Source: Phyllobacterium phragmitis
Lineage (GTDB): Bacteria > Pseudomonadota > Alphaproteobacteria > Rhizobiales > Rhizobiaceae
Length of the DNA: 64,000 bases
Assembly (NCBI RefSeq): GCF_002980495.1
Contig: NZ_PVBR01000005.1
Coordinates: forward strand, 62,001-126,000
Direction of reading: 5' to 3'
Shown: positions 53,039 through 64,000 of the stretch, one piece after another
Position numbering within the stretch: position 1 is the stretch's first letter
How the letters are laid out: the number at the start of each line of letters is the position of its first letter
Made by a program: the position numbers and the translations under genes
The notes under the pieces: model-generated
Seen by the model: the letters and a program-made list of their open reading frames with translations, nothing else
Told to the model about the DNA's origin: nothing
Database searches by the model: none

Positions 53039-54136
53039 ATGCGACTGACGTCTTTTTCCGCGAGCGGCTATCGTTCGCTCCGTTCCATTTACCTCGAAAC
53101 CGGGCAGGTATCGCTGTTCGTGGGTGAGAACGGGGCCGGCAAATCCAATCTCTACCGCGCACTGCAACTGGTGAAGGCATCAGCTGAAGGCACGTTGGCC
53201 GGCGAGATCGCCCGCGAAGGCGGAATGCAGTCTGCGCTATGGACGGGAATGCACAAGGCAAGGCAGCCGCCGCGAATCATTCTGGAGACACATTTCGAGG
53301 ATGAGGAGACGGCGGCCCGCTTCTCTTATCGCATCGAAGCGGGCCGTCCTCCCCCGGTGTCGGCGGGTTTCATGTTCGAGCCGCATATGAAGGAAGAGGA
53401 ACTGAGCTTTGATACGGGACGCCGGCCCGTCGATCTGATGAGCCGCAAGGGCCCGGCGGTGTTCGCCCGCGACGGCGAGGGAAGGCGCATCGAGCATCCT
53501 GTGCGGATGCTGGAATCCGAAACAGCTCTTTCCTCGCTTGCCAATTCGGGCCGTTATCCAGAAATTGGCGATCTATGTGCCACGCTGAAAGGATGGCGAT
53601 TTTATCATGGTTTCCGGACGGACCGGGATTCGCCGATACGCCAGCCCTCGATCGCGGTCACATCACCGATGCTGGACGAGGATGGCGGCAATCTCGCCGC
53701 CGTTTTTGCGACGCTTGCCCATATAAGGGGAGATACGGTCGATCTCGACCGCTGCGTCGCCGAGGCCCTGGGCGGTGCAAGGCTGGACATCCCCTATCCC
53801 GGCCGGACAGCAGGTTTCGGCCTCGTCGTTCCGGAATTTCCAGAGCGTGTCTTTCAACCAGAAGAATTGTCCGACGGGCAGATGCGATTTCTGGCTCTGG
53901 CCGGCGCGCTTCTTTCTTATCGCCTGCCGCCGCTGATTGCACTCAACGAACCGGAAGCGAGCCTCCACCCATCGATGCTGCCGGCGCTTGCCGGCATGAT
54001 CGCCAAAGCGGCGGAACGCTGCCAGGTCTGGGTCGTCACCCACTCCGCGGCTCTGGCTGATGCTATCGGGGAGCAGACAGGTGTGCGGCCGGCAACCGTG
54101 TTGCGTAGGAATGGCGAGACGATTGTGAAGGAGTGA
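53039..54136 (+). CDS. Stand-alone AAA ATPase (SMC/RecF-like, COG4637 type)
   Basis: A 365-residue ABC-type AAA ATPase: FSASGYRSLRSIYLE, Walker A GENGAGKSN (29-37), a signature-like LSDGQMRFLALAGALL, and Walker B LIALNEPEASLHP, in which Asn stands where most relatives have Asp. A D-loop and the switch region TVVTH-like VWVVTHSAAL follow. It lacks the long coiled coil of RecN or SMC and the TOPRIM domain of OLD nucleases, so it is a single-domain ATPase of unknown role. It occupies the place after lptE where holA is usual, and ends before a 421-base gap holding only a repeat. Confidence 0.88.
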   Translation: MRLTSFSASGYRSLRSIYLETGQVSLFVGENGAGKSNLYRALQLVKASAEGTLAGEIAREGGMQSALWTGMHKARQPPRIILETHFEDEETAARFSYRIEAGRPPPVSAGFMFEPHMKEEELSFDTGRRPVDLMSRKGPAVFARDGEGRRIEHPVRMLESETALSSLANSGRYPEIGDLCATLKGWRFYHGFRTDRDSPIRQPSIAVTSPMLDEDGGNLAAVFATLAHIRGDTVDLDRCVAEALGGARLDIPYPGRTAGFGLVVPEFPERVFQPEELSDGQMRFLALAGALLSYRLPPLIALNEPEASLHPSMLPALAGMIAKAAERCQVWVVTHSAALADAIGEQTGVRPATVLRRNGETIVKE

Positions 54137-54265
54137 GAGGGAGTGCAGGGCAGGCTATCGCCACCACGCCCGCTTTCGCGTCCGGCCGAACTGCGGGAAG
54201 GATAAAAGCGGGTGGGGACCGTGGGATCAGTTTTTTAGAAGAGATGATTGCGGTTGGTTTTGCTG

Positions 54266-54427
54266 TTCCGGAATGGATCATCGGATCAAGTCCGATGATG
54301 ACGAAGATGGGCGCTCTGAGGATGACGGGCGGAGACGGCCTTCGCTTGCGATCGGCACCAGCGCTTATGATTGGCCGCAGCGTAAAATCCGTCATCATCG
54401 GACTTGATCCGATGATCCATTCCGGAA
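54266..54427. repeat. Paired inverted repeat with perfect 37-bp arms
   Basis: The arm at 54266-54302 (TTCCGGAATGGATCATCGGA and on to GATGATGAC) is the exact complement of 54391-54427. The 88-base centre has no ORF. Each arm is itself palindromic around ATCATCGGATCAAGTCCGAT. It is the only feature in the 421 bases between the ATPase gene and the transaldolase gene. Confidence 0.95.
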
Positions 54428-54557
54428 AATTGAATCACTCCAACCGTGGATACTCAAAGGCAAACCCGAGGATCCACGGCTGAGGGCAAAAGCGGCTCCG
54501 CCTGCTATGTCGAGAGCGGCAAGAAGAGGCGCCGCTGCTCGTTATAAACGTTCCTGA

Positions 54558-55211
54558 TCAGGCGATCTTCTGCCCGGTCTTGGCCCAATCTGCGAGGAAT
54601 GCCTCAAGGCCCTTGTCGGTCAGCGGGTGCTTGACCAGGGCTTTGAGCGTTGCCGGCGGCACGGTGGCGACGTCGGCGCCGATGAGGGCGGCTTCCTTGA
54701 CATGGTTGACGGTGCGGATCGAGGCGGCCAGGATCTCGGTCTTGAAATCGTAATTGTCGTAGATCGTGCGGATTTCGGCGATCAGTTCCATGCCGTTGAC
54801 GCCCATATCGTCGATGCGGCCGATGAAGGGCGAGATGAAGGTCGCGCCGGCCTTGGCGGCGAGCAGAGCCTGCGGGGCCGAGAAGCAGAGCGTGACATTG
54901 ACTTTACGACCATCGGAGGTGATCGCCTTGCAGGCCTTGAGGCCGTCGAGCGTCAGCGGCACCTTAATGCAGATATTGTCGGCGATCTTCGAGAGAACGG
55001 CGGCTTCCTTCATCATTCCGTCATAGTCGAGGGCGGTGACTTCGGCGGAGACGGGACCCGCGACGATGCCGCAGATTTCCTTGGTGACTTCGAGGATGCT
55101 GCGCCCGGATTTCGCTATCAGGGAAGGATTGGTGGTCACACCGTCGAGAAGGCCGAGATCGTTCAGCTCACGGATTTCCTTTACATCGGCGGTATCGACA
55201 AAGAATTTCAT
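54558..55211 (-). CDS. tal: Transaldolase (TalC/fructose-6-phosphate aldolase type)
   Basis: A 217-residue short transaldolase-family enzyme. The Schiff-base lysine is K83 in NICIKVPLT; also [21 protein letters not shown] and SPFIGRIDD. This length covers both TalC transaldolases and FSA aldolases; TalC is more common in rhizobia. The ATG at 55211 gives a proper length; the longer open frame has no start with a ribosome site. It is divergent from priA. Confidence 0.9.
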   Translation of the reverse strand: MKFFVDTADVKEIRELNDLGLLDGVTTNPSLIAKSGRSILEVTKEICGIVAGPVSAEVTALDYDGMMKEAAVLSKIADNICIKVPLTLDGLKACKAITSDGRKVNVTLCFSAPQALLAAKAGATFISPFIGRIDDMGVNGMELIAEIRTIYDNYDFKTEILAASIRTVNHVKEAALIGADVATVPPATLKALVKHPLTDKGLEAFLADWAKTGQKIA

Positions 55212-55313
55212 GTCAGCGGTCCTCCATAACAGGGCTTGCTGGGTGTTTGAGGGATCATAATCCCAGGAAGATGGCTTTTCTTTAGCCCAAAGCCACGCCA
55301 AGGTCACGCGGTC

Positions 55314-57500
55314 ATGTCGAAAGATTCGCAAACACCCTTAAGGACGGTTCCGGTGCTCGTTCCGATGCCCGCGGAACGCCCGTACAGCTATGCCGTTCCG
55401 GATGGAATGACGGTCGTCCCAGGTTCGATCGTGCGCGTGCCGCTCGGGCCGCGCGAGGTGGCGGGCATCGTGACAGCGGGTGAAACCGATTCGGTCGATG
55501 CGAAGAAATTGCGTTCGATTTCAGCGCTTTTCGATTGTCCGCCGGTCGAGCCGCAGATGCTGCGGTTCATTCAGTGGGCGGCGGATTACACGCTTTCGCC
55601 GCCGGGCATGGTGGCACGCATGCTTTTGCGCGTTCCCGCCGCCTTCGATCCCGAGCCGCACATTCCGGGCCTGCGCCATGCAGGGGTAAGGCCGGACAGG
55701 CTGACCGAAGCGCGAAGCCGAATCATGGAGCTGGCCGAAGACGGCATGGCCTGGACGCGCTCCGGCCTGGCACATGCCGCCGGCGTATCGCTCACCGTCG
55801 TCGACGGGCTGAAGGCGCAGGGCGTTTTCGAGGAGGTGATGATCCCGCCGCGTCCTGTGGTCGCCTTGCCCGACATCGATTATGCCCGCGCCGATCTTTC
55901 GCCCGACCAGCAGACGGCAGCCGACATGCTGGTGGAGAATGTCTCGAAACAGGCGTTTTCCGTTTCGCTTCTCGATGGCGTGACCGGTTCGGGCAAGACG
56001 GAGGTCTATTTCGAAGCGGTGGGACAAGCCATCCAGCAGGGCCGGCAGGTGCTGATCCTGTTGCCGGAAATCGCGCTGACGCAGCAATTTCTCGACCGGT
56101 TTCACGACCGCTTCGGCACGAAACCCGCCGAATGGCATTCGGATCTGGCGCCGCGCATGCGCGAACGGGTCTGGCGGCAGGTGGCGGAAGGCCAGGTGCG
56201 TGTGGTGGCGGGCGCGCGGTCGGCCTTGTTCCTGCCGTTTTGCGATCTTGGGCTGATCGTCGTCGATGAAGAGCATGATCCGGCCTACAAGCAGGAGGAC
56301 CGGGTCTTCTACAATGCCCGCGACATGGCGGTTGTTCGCGGCCATATCGGCGGCTTTCCGGTCGTGCTTGCATCGGCGACGCCATCCATCGAAAGCCAGG
56401 TCAATGCCGAGCAGGGCCGTTATAAGCGCATCCGGCTTTCCGCCCGTTATGCCGAAGCGGCGATGCCCGATCTGAAGACCATCGACATGCGCCGTTCCCC
56501 GCCGCCACCGGGACGTTTCCTGTCGCCGGTGCTGACGGCGGCGGTGGCTAAAACGCTCGAACGCAAGGAGCAGGCGCTGCTGTTCCTCAACCGGCGAGGC
56601 TATGCGCCGCTGACGCTCTGCCGCGTCTGCGGACATCGCTTTCAGTGCCCGAGCTGTTCGAGCTGGCTGGTCGAGCATCGCTTTCGCGGCCAGCTCATGT
56701 GCCACCAGTGCGGCTATCACGAACCTGTGCCGCAGGCCTGTCCGGAATGCGGGGCTCTCGATCATCTGGTCGCCTGCGGCCCCGGCGTGGAGCGCATCGC
56801 CGAGGAAACGGCGGCGGCGTTTCCCGATGCGCGGATCATCGTGCTTTCCTCCGATCTTCTTGGTGGGGTGAAGCGGCTGCGGCTCGAACTCGACGCTATC
56901 GCCAAGGGAGAGGCGGATATCATCATCGGCACGCAGCTGGTGGCGAAGGGGCATAATTTTCCTGACATGACGCTCGTCGGGGTCATCGATGCCGATCTGG
57001 GTCTTGCCAATGGCGATCCGCGGGCCGCCGAGCGGACGTTCCAATTGCTCAACCAGGTGACCGGCCGGGCCGGGCGCACGGGGCGCAAGAGCCTCGGGCT
57101 TCTCCAGACCTATCAGCCCGACCATCCGGTGATGCGCGCCATTGTCTCGGGCGATGCGCAGGCTTTCTACGCACGCGAGATCGAGGAGCGCGAACGCTCC
57201 GGCCTGCCGCCATTCGGACGGCTCGCGGCGCTGATCGTCTCGGCCAACTCGCGTGGCGAGGCGGAGAGCCATGCTCGCGGCTTACGCCGGGCGGCCCCGC
57301 CATCGCCGGAAATCGCGGTGCTCGGCCCCGCGGAAGCACCGCTGGCGCTGATTCGCGGCAGGCACCGTTTCCGGCTGCTCGTCCATGGAACAAAGCGTGC
57401 CGACATCCAGGCATTCATCCGCACGCTTCTTGCTGCGGGGCCGAAAGAGCGCGGTTCGGTGCGGGTGCAGGTGGATATCGACCCGCAGAGTTTTCTCTGA
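55314..57500 (+). CDS. priA: Primosomal helicase PriA
   Basis: A 728-residue replication-restart helicase. Features are the DNA-binding N-terminal domain (residues 1-105), Walker [17 protein letters not shown], a zinc-binding region with eight cysteines ([31 protein letters not shown]), and [10 protein letters not shown] of motif VI. It follows a divergent transaldolase gene; the atp operon follows about 750 bases later, a rhizobial gene order as I recall. Confidence 0.96.
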   Translation: MSKDSQTPLRTVPVLVPMPAERPYSYAVPDGMTVVPGSIVRVPLGPREVAGIVTAGETDSVDAKKLRSISALFDCPPVEPQMLRFIQWAADYTLSPPGMVARMLLRVPAAFDPEPHIPGLRHAGVRPDRLTEARSRIMELAEDGMAWTRSGLAHAAGVSLTVVDGLKAQGVFEEVMIPPRPVVALPDIDYARADLSPDQQTAADMLVENVSKQAFSVSLLDGVTGSGKTEVYFEAVGQAIQQGRQVLILLPEIALTQQFLDRFHDRFGTKPAEWHSDLAPRMRERVWRQVAEGQVRVVAGARSALFLPFCDLGLIVVDEEHDPAYKQEDRVFYNARDMAVVRGHIGGFPVVLASATPSIESQVNAEQGRYKRIRLSARYAEAAMPDLKTIDMRRSPPPPGRFLSPVLTAAVAKTLERKEQALLFLNRRGYAPLTLCRVCGHRFQCPSCSSWLVEHRFRGQLMCHQCGYHEPVPQACPECGALDHLVACGPGVERIAEETAAAFPDARIIVLSSDLLGGVKRLRLELDAIAKGEADIIIGTQLVAKGHNFPDMTLVGVIDADLGLANGDPRAAERTFQLLNQVTGRAGRTGRKSLGLLQTYQPDHPVMRAIVSGDAQAFYAREIEERERSGLPPFGRLAALIVSANSRGEAESHARGLRRAAPPSPEIAVLGPAEAPLALIRGRHRFRLLVHGTKRADIQAFIRTLLAAGPKERGSVRVQVDIDPQSFL

Positions 57501-57626
57501 GAGTCTGTTCGGACCATGCAGCGCTTTTTGTCGCATGCAATCGCACCTCGGATGGAAAAGGCGTGCCACTTTCCGTCGATCTGCTCTATAGACGGCGGAT
57601 CGGTTTTTGAAGCATGAGGACAGCAA

Positions 57627-58016
57627 ATGGAGTTCTACTGGCCGGCGAGCGATGGCGAATGGTTCGCCTGGGTTTCCGCAGCGATCACCGTGCTTTTCGG
57701 GTTGATCCTGTTTTTCGCACCGGGGCTGTCGATGAAGCTTTTGCGGCTCGAGCCGGCAGGCGGTCGATCCGAAGCTTTTGCCTCGATTCGCGCGACAATG
57801 GCGGGATTCCATATCGGCCTCGGGCTTAGTTGCCTCGTATTCGCCCAGCCGTTTCTCTGGCTCGCGCTCGGAGCGGCATGGGGCTTCACGGTCTTCGGCC
57901 GCCTCATTTCCATGATGTCGGATCGAGGCGGTACATTCTACAACTGGATCGCTGTGGTGCTGGAGTTCCTGCTGGCGGCGGGACCGCTGCTTTTCGCTTT
58001 CGGATTTGTCGCCTGA
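57627..58016 (+). CDS. Small four-helix membrane protein (DUF4345-like)
   Basis: A 129-residue protein with four hydrophobic segments (WFAWVSAAITVLFGLILFF, AGFHIGLGLSCLVFAQPF, LALGAAWGFTVFG, WIAVVLEFLLAAGPLLFAFG). The helix arrangement resembles DUF4345-type proteins, but this is by impression only. It lies between priA and the atp operon, conserved in position as far as I recall. Function unknown. Confidence 0.75.
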   Translation: MEFYWPASDGEWFAWVSAAITVLFGLILFFAPGLSMKLLRLEPAGGRSEAFASIRATMAGFHIGLGLSCLVFAQPFLWLALGAAWGFTVFGRLISMMSDRGGTFYNWIAVVLEFLLAAGPLLFAFGFVA

Positions 58017-58257
58017 ACGGGCAGAAAACGCCTCTTCGCAGGCAGAAAATACCCGCGATTGCGACAAAGCTGACCAAAAACAGAGGGATTCGCGTGTTGC
58101 GAGTCCTGTCTGTGTATGCTAGACGGCAATCGGATTTCAGCGGGGATGTTTAGCGCATCAAAAAATCGCTGGAAAAATTCAATAAAGTCAAAGACTTAGG
58201 TTAACCCTACTCTTCGGGCGTCCGGGTCTTGGCATCAAAGCAGAGAGCTGGGTGTTC

Positions 58258-58818
58258 GTGGCAGAAACTTCATCGCTCATTTCAGGTGTCGCGCGGCGTT
58301 ATGCCGGATCGCTTTTCGATCTGGCGCTGGAAGCAAACTCCGTCGCCCAGGTGGAAAAAGATCTCGCCCGGTTCGAGGGGCTTCTGGACGGTAGCGATGA
58401 ACTCAAGCGGCTGGTTGCCAGCCCGGTTTTCTCGACCAAAGAGCAGGTGAAGACGATCTCCGCCATCGCCGATAAGGCCGGCATCAAGGGCCTCGTGGGC
58501 AACTTCCTGCGCGTCGTCGCCGGAAACCGCCGCCTCTTCGTGCTGCCCGGCATCATCCAGAGCTTTCGCCAGATCGCGGCCGAGCATCGCGGCGAGGTTT
58601 CCGCCGATGTGACTGCCGCTCATGCGCTCACCGCTGCACAGCAAAATGAATTGAAGGCGACGCTCAAGGGCGTGGCCGGAAAAGACGTGACGATCAACGT
58701 CACCGTCGATCCGTCGATCCTCGGCGGCCTCATCGTCAAGATGGGGTCACGCCAGATCGATACTTCCCTTCGCACCAAACTTTCTTCTCTCAAGCTTGCA
58801 CTGAAAGAGGTCGGCTGA
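58258..58818 (+). CDS. atpH: ATP synthase delta subunit
   Basis: A 186-residue delta subunit linking F1 to the peripheral stalk: [26 protein letters not shown] and [20 protein letters not shown] at the C-terminus. The GTG at 58258 gives the family-typical start ([10 protein letters not shown] with V read as Met); a GTG two codons earlier is possible. It is the first gene of atpHAGDC, and its TGA overlaps the atpA ATG by one base. The 240 bases upstream contain the promoter region but no motif I trust. Confidence 0.95.
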   Translation: MAETSSLISGVARRYAGSLFDLALEANSVAQVEKDLARFEGLLDGSDELKRLVASPVFSTKEQVKTISAIADKAGIKGLVGNFLRVVAGNRRLFVLPGIIQSFRQIAAEHRGEVSADVTAAHALTAAQQNELKATLKGVAGKDVTINVTVDPSILGGLIVKMGSRQIDTSLRTKLSSLKLALKEVG

Positions 58819-60347
58819 TGGACATCCGCGCTGCGGAAATTTCCGCAATCCTGAAAGAGCAAATCAAGAATTTCGGCAAGGAGGCAGAAGTCTCCGAGGT
58901 CGGTCAGGTTCTGTCCGTCGGTGACGGTATCGCCCGTGTCTACGGTCTCGACAACGTCCAGGCGGGCGAGATGGTCGAGTTCCCCGGCGGCATTCGCGGC
59001 ATGGCGCTGAACCTCGAAAGCGACAATGTCGGCGTCGTCATCTTCGGTGCTGACCGCGGCATCAAGGAAGGCGACACCGTCAAGCGGACCGGCTCCATCG
59101 TGGACGTTCCCGTCGGCAGGGGGCTGCTCGGCCGCGTCGTCGACGCTCTCGGCAATCCGATCGACGGTAAGGGCCCGATCAAGGCGACGGAACGCCGCCG
59201 CGTCGACGTCAAGGCGCCCGGCATCATCCCGCGCCAGTCGGTCAATGAGCCGATGTCGACCGGCCTCAAGGCCATCGATGCGCTGATCCCGGTCGGCCGC
59301 GGCCAGCGTGAGCTCGTCATCGGCGATCGCCAGACCGGCAAGACCGCCATCCTCCTCGACACGATCCTGAACCAGAAGGCGGTTCACGATTCGGGGCCTG
59401 AGAAGGAAAAGCTCTACTGCGTCTACGTTGCTATCGGCCAGAAGCGTTCGACCGTCGCGCAGTTCGTCAAGATTCTCGAGGAGCGCGGTGCGCTCGAATA
59501 TTCGATCATCGTTGCGGCCACCGCGTCCGATCCGGCCCCGATGCAGTTCCTGGCGCCGTTCGCCGGCTGCGCCATGGGCGAATATTTCCGCGACAACGGC
59601 ATGCACGCCCTCATCGGCTACGACGATCTGTCGAAGCAGGCCGTCGCCTATCGCCAGATGTCGCTGCTGCTGCGCCGTCCTCCGGGCCGCGAAGCCTATC
59701 CGGGCGATGTCTTCTACCTGCACTCCCGTCTCTTGGAGCGCGCGGCAAAGCTCAATGACGACAATGGCGGCGGTTCGCTGACGGCGCTTCCCGTCATCGA
59801 GACGCAGGCAAACGACGTGTCTGCCTATATTCCGACCAACGTGATCTCGATCACCGACGGCCAGATCTTCCTTGAGACCAATCTGTTCTACCAGGGCATC
59901 CGTCCTGCGGTGAACGTCGGCCTGTCGGTGTCGCGCGTCGGCTCCGCCGCGCAGATCAAGGCGATGAAGCAGGTTGCGGGTTCGATCAAGGGTGAGCTGG
60001 CGCAGTATCGCGAAATGGCGGCGTTCGCGCAGTTCGGTTCCGATCTCGATGCCTCGACGCAGCGCCTTCTCAATCGTGGCGCGCGTCTGACCGAGCTTCT
60101 CAAGCAGCCGCAGTTCTCGCCGCTGAAGACGGAAGAGCAGGTCGCGGTGATCTATGCCGGCGTCAACGGCTATCTCGACAAGCTCGCCGTCAATCAGGTC
60201 GGCAAGTTCGAAGATGGCCTGCTCGCCTGGCTGCGCACCGAACACAAGGACGTGCTCGACGCGATCCGCACGGAAAAGCAGCTCACCGACGATATCCGGG
60301 CCAAGCTCAAGGCGGCCGTCGACGCGTACGCCAAGAACTTCGCCTGA
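58818..60347 (+). CDS. atpA: ATP synthase alpha subunit
   Basis: A 509-residue F1 alpha subunit with Walker A GDRQTGKT (about residues 169-176), the [13 protein letters not shown] region and [20 protein letters not shown]. Length and order are standard. It is translationally coupled to atpH and followed by atpG after 21 bases. Confidence 0.98.
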   Translation: MDIRAAEISAILKEQIKNFGKEAEVSEVGQVLSVGDGIARVYGLDNVQAGEMVEFPGGIRGMALNLESDNVGVVIFGADRGIKEGDTVKRTGSIVDVPVGRGLLGRVVDALGNPIDGKGPIKATERRRVDVKAPGIIPRQSVNEPMSTGLKAIDALIPVGRGQRELVIGDRQTGKTAILLDTILNQKAVHDSGPEKEKLYCVYVAIGQKRSTVAQFVKILEERGALEYSIIVAATASDPAPMQFLAPFAGCAMGEYFRDNGMHALIGYDDLSKQAVAYRQMSLLLRRPPGREAYPGDVFYLHSRLLERAAKLNDDNGGGSLTALPVIETQANDVSAYIPTNVISITDGQIFLETNLFYQGIRPAVNVGLSVSRVGSAAQIKAMKQVAGSIKGELAQYREMAAFAQFGSDLDASTQRLLNRGARLTELLKQPQFSPLKTEEQVAVIYAGVNGYLDKLAVNQVGKFEDGLLAWLRTEHKDVLDAIRTEKQLTDDIRAKLKAAVDAYAKNFA

Positions 60348-60368
60348 AACCTCTGACGGGATAAACGG

Positions 60369-61259
60369 ATGCCTTCACTCAAGGATCTGAGAAACCGTAT
60401 CGCCTCGGTCAAGGCGACGCAGAAGATCACCAAGGCGATGCAGATGGTCGCTGCGGCGAAGCTGCGCCGCGCGCAGGAAGCTGCGGAGGCCGCCAGGCCT
60501 TATTCGCAGCGCATGGGTGCGGTTCTCGCAAACATCGCGCAGAATGTCAGCGGTGACGATGCGCCGAAGCTGATGGCCGGTACGGGTGCCGACAATGTGC
60601 ACCTTTTGATCGTCTGCACGGCGGAACGCGGCCTTTGCGGCGGCTTCAATTCGCAGATAGCGCGTTTGGCGCGCGATCATGCACGCAAGCTCCTGAGCGA
60701 AGGCAAGACGGTGAAGATCATCACCGTCGGCAAGAAGGGCGCTGATATTCTCAAGCGCGAATTCGGATCGCTGATCGTGGAGCATTTCAACCTGCGCGAG
60801 GTCAAGCAGCTTGCCTTCGTCAATGCCGACCAGATCGGACGCAAGGTCATAGCGCTCTTCGATGAAGGCGCTTTCGACATCTGCACGCTGTTCTATTCGG
60901 AATTCAAATCGGTCATCAGCCAGGTGCCGACCGCCTTGCAGCTCATTCCGGCATCTGCCGGCGGCGATGCCGAGGCCGACAGGGCCCCCGATAGTGCCCT
61001 GGGTGCGCTTTACGAATATGAGCCCGAGCCGAGCGTCATTCTCGACGATCTCATTCCGCGCAACCTCTCCGTCCAGATTTTCCGGGCGCTCCTGGAGAAC
61101 GTGGCAGGCGAGATGGGTGCCAAGATGAGCGCCATGGACAATGCGACGCGCAATGCCGGCGACATGATCAATAAGCTGTCGATCACGTATAACCGCCAAC
61201 GTCAGGCTCAGATCACAAAAGAACTGATCGAAATCATTTCGGGCGCAGAAGCGCTCTAG
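60369..61259 (+). CDS. atpG: ATP synthase gamma subunit
   Basis: A 296-residue central-stalk subunit. Family motifs: [20 protein letters not shown] at the N-terminus, [12 protein letters not shown], and the C-terminal [20 protein letters not shown] with [19 protein letters not shown]. It is the rotor of F1. It is followed by a 77-base gap with a short palindromic repeat before atpD. Confidence 0.98.
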   Translation: MPSLKDLRNRIASVKATQKITKAMQMVAAAKLRRAQEAAEAARPYSQRMGAVLANIAQNVSGDDAPKLMAGTGADNVHLLIVCTAERGLCGGFNSQIARLARDHARKLLSEGKTVKIITVGKKGADILKREFGSLIVEHFNLREVKQLAFVNADQIGRKVIALFDEGAFDICTLFYSEFKSVISQVPTALQLIPASAGGDAEADRAPDSALGALYEYEPEPSVILDDLIPRNLSVQIFRALLENVAGEMGAKMSAMDNATRNAGDMINKLSITYNRQRQAQITKELIEIISGAEAL

Positions 61260-61273
61260 AGTTTAGTTTTACC

Positions 61274-61317
61274 GCATGCTCTTATCCGAAAAGCGAGCCA
61301 ACTTTTCGGGATCATGC
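61274..61317. repeat. Short palindromic repeat between atpG and atpD
   Basis: GCATG (from 61274) and CATGC (to 61317) flank CCGAAAAG (61286-61293) and CTTTTCGG (61302-61309), an exact 8-bp complement. This matches a short intergenic repeat common in rhizobia, and resembles the one at 20850-20917. Confidence 0.6.
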
Positions 61318-61330
61318 TAACGGAAGGTAA

Positions 61331-62896
<1,566 letters not shown>

Positions 62897-62900
62897 GCGA

Positions 62901-63050
62901 GTGAATAGTGAATGGTGAATAGTGAGGATGGCGATTTTATATTCGTTCCTCACTATAAGCCGCTTACTCATGTAACGGATAGGGAGTGGTGAGGTGGTGA
63001 GATAGGTAGAATTGCGTGTTTCTATTCGCTATTCACCATTCACCATTCAC
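62901..63050. repeat. Inverted element of 7-base units between atpD and atpC
   Basis: The left arm is GTGAATA, GTGAATG, GTGAATA, GTGAG in exact 7-base steps (62901-62926). The right arm (63023-63050) is TATTCGC, TATTCAC, CATTCAC, CATTCAC, the complements in the same step. A second dyad, ATAGTGAGG (62919-62927) and CCTCACTAT (62948-62956), nests inside. The right arm ends ten bases before the atpC start. Confidence 0.88.
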
Positions 63051-63059
63051 CAATTGAAC

Positions 63060-63467
63060 ATGGCCGAAGCCTTCCATTTCGAACTGGTATCGCCGGAACG
63101 TCTTCTGCTCTCCGCGGAGGTCACTGAAGTCGTGATCCCCGGAAGCGAGGGCTATATGACCGTCATGGCCCGCCATGCTCCGCTCATGACCACCATCAAG
63201 CCGGGGGTCATCAGGGTGAAGCTCGCCGACGGCAAGGAAAGTTCCTATGTGGTTTTCGGCGGCTTTGCCGATGTGTCGCAGGAAATCTGCACGATCCTCG
63301 CCGAATCCGCCGTTCATGTCGATGAGCTGAACCGCGAGGAGCTTCAGCGCCGCATCCAGGATGCCCGTGAGGATCTACAAGATGCCGTCACGAATGAACA
63401 GCGCACGAAAGCCGAGCAGTTCCTGCATCAGCTCATGACGCTCGAGGGCTCGATCCTGCCGGCCTGA
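63060..63467 (+). CDS. atpC: ATP synthase epsilon subunit
   Basis: A 135-residue epsilon subunit (HFELVSPERLLLS, VVIPGSEGYMTVM, RHAPLMTTIKPGVI). The ATG at 63060 gives the family-typical start MAEAFHFELVSPE. No Shine-Dalgarno sequence precedes it: the 20 bases upstream are the right arm of the 7-base-unit repeat plus CAATTGAAC. A TTG at 63012 behind AGGTAG would add 16 residues coded by the repeat. It is last in atpHAGDC and is followed by a strong terminator. Confidence 0.96.
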   Translation: MAEAFHFELVSPERLLLSAEVTEVVIPGSEGYMTVMARHAPLMTTIKPGVIRVKLADGKESSYVVFGGFADVSQEICTILAESAVHVDELNREELQRRIQDAREDLQDAVTNEQRTKAEQFLHQLMTLEGSILPA

Positions 63468-63490
63468 CACCCCTACATCTGCGATTTGAG

Positions 63491-63516
63491 AAAAAGCGGC
63501 TCCGGCCGCTTTTTTG
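63491..63516 (+). terminator. Intrinsic terminator of the atp operon
   Basis: AAAAAGCGGC and its complement GCCGCTTTTT form a 10-bp stem around a 4-base loop, ending in TTTTTT, 24 bases after the atpC stop. It is a textbook intrinsic terminator. Confidence 0.92.
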
Positions 63517-63620
63517 TTGCGACGGTACCGCGTCCGGTCGAACGGCCATGGCTGGCTGCACGCAGGTGCTCGCCGTTTCATTCACACTTGCGTGAGAACA
63601 AGGTGAGAACGAAATGTTTA

Positions 63621-63648
63621 CTTGAAACCGTTTCCGTCAGGATATAAT
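63621..63648 (+). promoter_or_regulatory. Promoter of the MarR-family gene
   Basis: CTTGAA (63621-63626) and TATAAT (63643-63648) are 16 bases apart, a good sigma-70-type promoter, 43 bases before the gene start. Downstream, TAGTATACTA (63663-63672) is a perfect 10-bp palindrome between the promoter and the ATG, a possible site for the MarR protein itself. Confidence 0.6.
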
Positions 63649-63690
63649 CGCTTAATTATCATTAGTATACTACATATATGGATTTGTATT

Positions 63691-64000
63691 ATGGGGACCA
63701 AAGAACTTCGTACGGAAATGGTCGACGCGCTTTCAAAAGTCAGCCGGAAGCTGCGTACACTTTTTGATGGACGGGTCAGGGAGCAGGGGCTGACCCTGGC
63801 GCGGGCCCGGACGCTCCTGGTGCTCAGCAATCAGGAAGGGCTCTACCAGAAAGAACTGGCGGAGGTGCTGGAAATCGAAAACGCCACGATGGTGCGTCTT
63901 CTCGATGGTCTCGAAAGACAGAATTTCATCGAACGCCGCGCCGTCAAAGGCGATCGCAGGGCAAAGCAGATCGTCATGACCCATGAAGGACGCGAGCAGG
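63691..64000 (+). CDS. MarR-family transcriptional regulator (3' end outside window)
   Basis: The first 103 codons of a winged-helix regulator, still open at base 64000. After MGTKELRTEMVDALSKVSRK come the recognition helices: EGLYQKELAEVLEIENATMV (about residues 53-72), the following LLDGLERQNFIERRAV, and the wing KGDRRAKQIVMTHEG. Such proteins usually repress efflux or detoxification genes next to them and themselves; the partner gene lies beyond the window. The ATG at 63691 has no strong ribosome site (GGATTTG upstream). Confidence 0.85.
   Translation, partial: MGTKELRTEMVDALSKVSRKLRTLFDGRVREQGLTLARARTLLVLSNQEGLYQKELAEVLEIENATMVRLLDGLERQNFIERRAVKGDRRAKQIVMTHEGREQ

Overview
The window is a gene-dense, high-GC stretch of an alphaproteobacterial chromosome, almost certainly from the order Hyphomicrobiales (Rhizobiales), near the Brucellaceae/Phyllobacteriaceae. 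The basis is: a five-gene F1 ATP synthase operon (atpHAGDC) without F0 genes; an AtpD carrying an Ala/Lys/Pro-rich N-terminal extension of the kind found in Brucella and relatives; a rhamnose cluster in the gene order described for Rhizobium leguminosarum (rhaRSTPQUK with divergent rhaDI); a 1604-residue NAD-glutamate dehydrogenase; Usg and DUF1674 proteins; and many paired palindromic intergenic repeats typical of this order. The species cannot be fixed by eye. I saw no tRNA, rRNA, CRISPR array, transposase or prophage gene.

Bases 1-20040 are a sugar-catabolism block. The first 6 kb hold a co-directional set: an enolase-superfamily dehydratase cut by the window start, a sugar mutarotase, a Gfo/Idh/MocA oxidoreductase, a MaoC-like protein, an SDR dehydrogenase, an FAH-family hydrolase and an L-fuconate dehydratase. 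Together they fit a non-phosphorylating route for a 6-deoxyhexose (L-fucose or L-rhamnose type). Converging on it with a 3-bp gap is the rhamnose operon rhaRSTPQUK: DeoR repressor, binding protein, ATPase, two permeases, mutarotase and kinase. rhaD (aldolase fused to a dehydrogenase) and rhaI (isomerase) run the other way. Four 9-bp half-sites between rhaR and rhaD look like the RhaR operator. A LysR regulator and mmsA close the block.

Bases 20350-35000 are mostly core genes: rpsP, chorismate mutase and ffh with a structured leader; then an MltB-type transglycosylase, beta-carbonic anhydrase, pyridoxal kinase, a LemA-TPM-TPM membrane cluster, NAD-glutamate dehydrogenase and a UMF1-type transporter. 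Bases 35050-49700 hold purH, an AraC-type regulator with a divergent secreted hydrolase (which appears inserted between purH and its usual neighbour), a heparinase II/III-like protein, rsmB, htpX, an SDH assembly factor-like protein, a DUF4865/LysR pair, acetyl-CoA synthetase, usg, a FUSC fragment and the YggS-type PLP protein. Bases 49798-63467 hold leuS-lptE, a stand-alone AAA ATPase, transaldolase, priA, a small membrane protein and the atp operon. A MarR regulator runs off the end.

The most unusual content is between genes. There are several distinct families of paired inverted repeats, some inside operons (rhaS-rhaT, rhaU-rhaK, atpG-atpD, atpD-atpC). There are also strong operator-like palindromes upstream of purH and between the AraC gene and its hydrolase, a hairpin that buries the Shine-Dalgarno sequence of the transporter after gdhB, and a tiny, apparently frameshifted gene whose ribosome binding site matches 15 bases of the 16S rRNA tail. 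No wholly new multi-gene system is evident.
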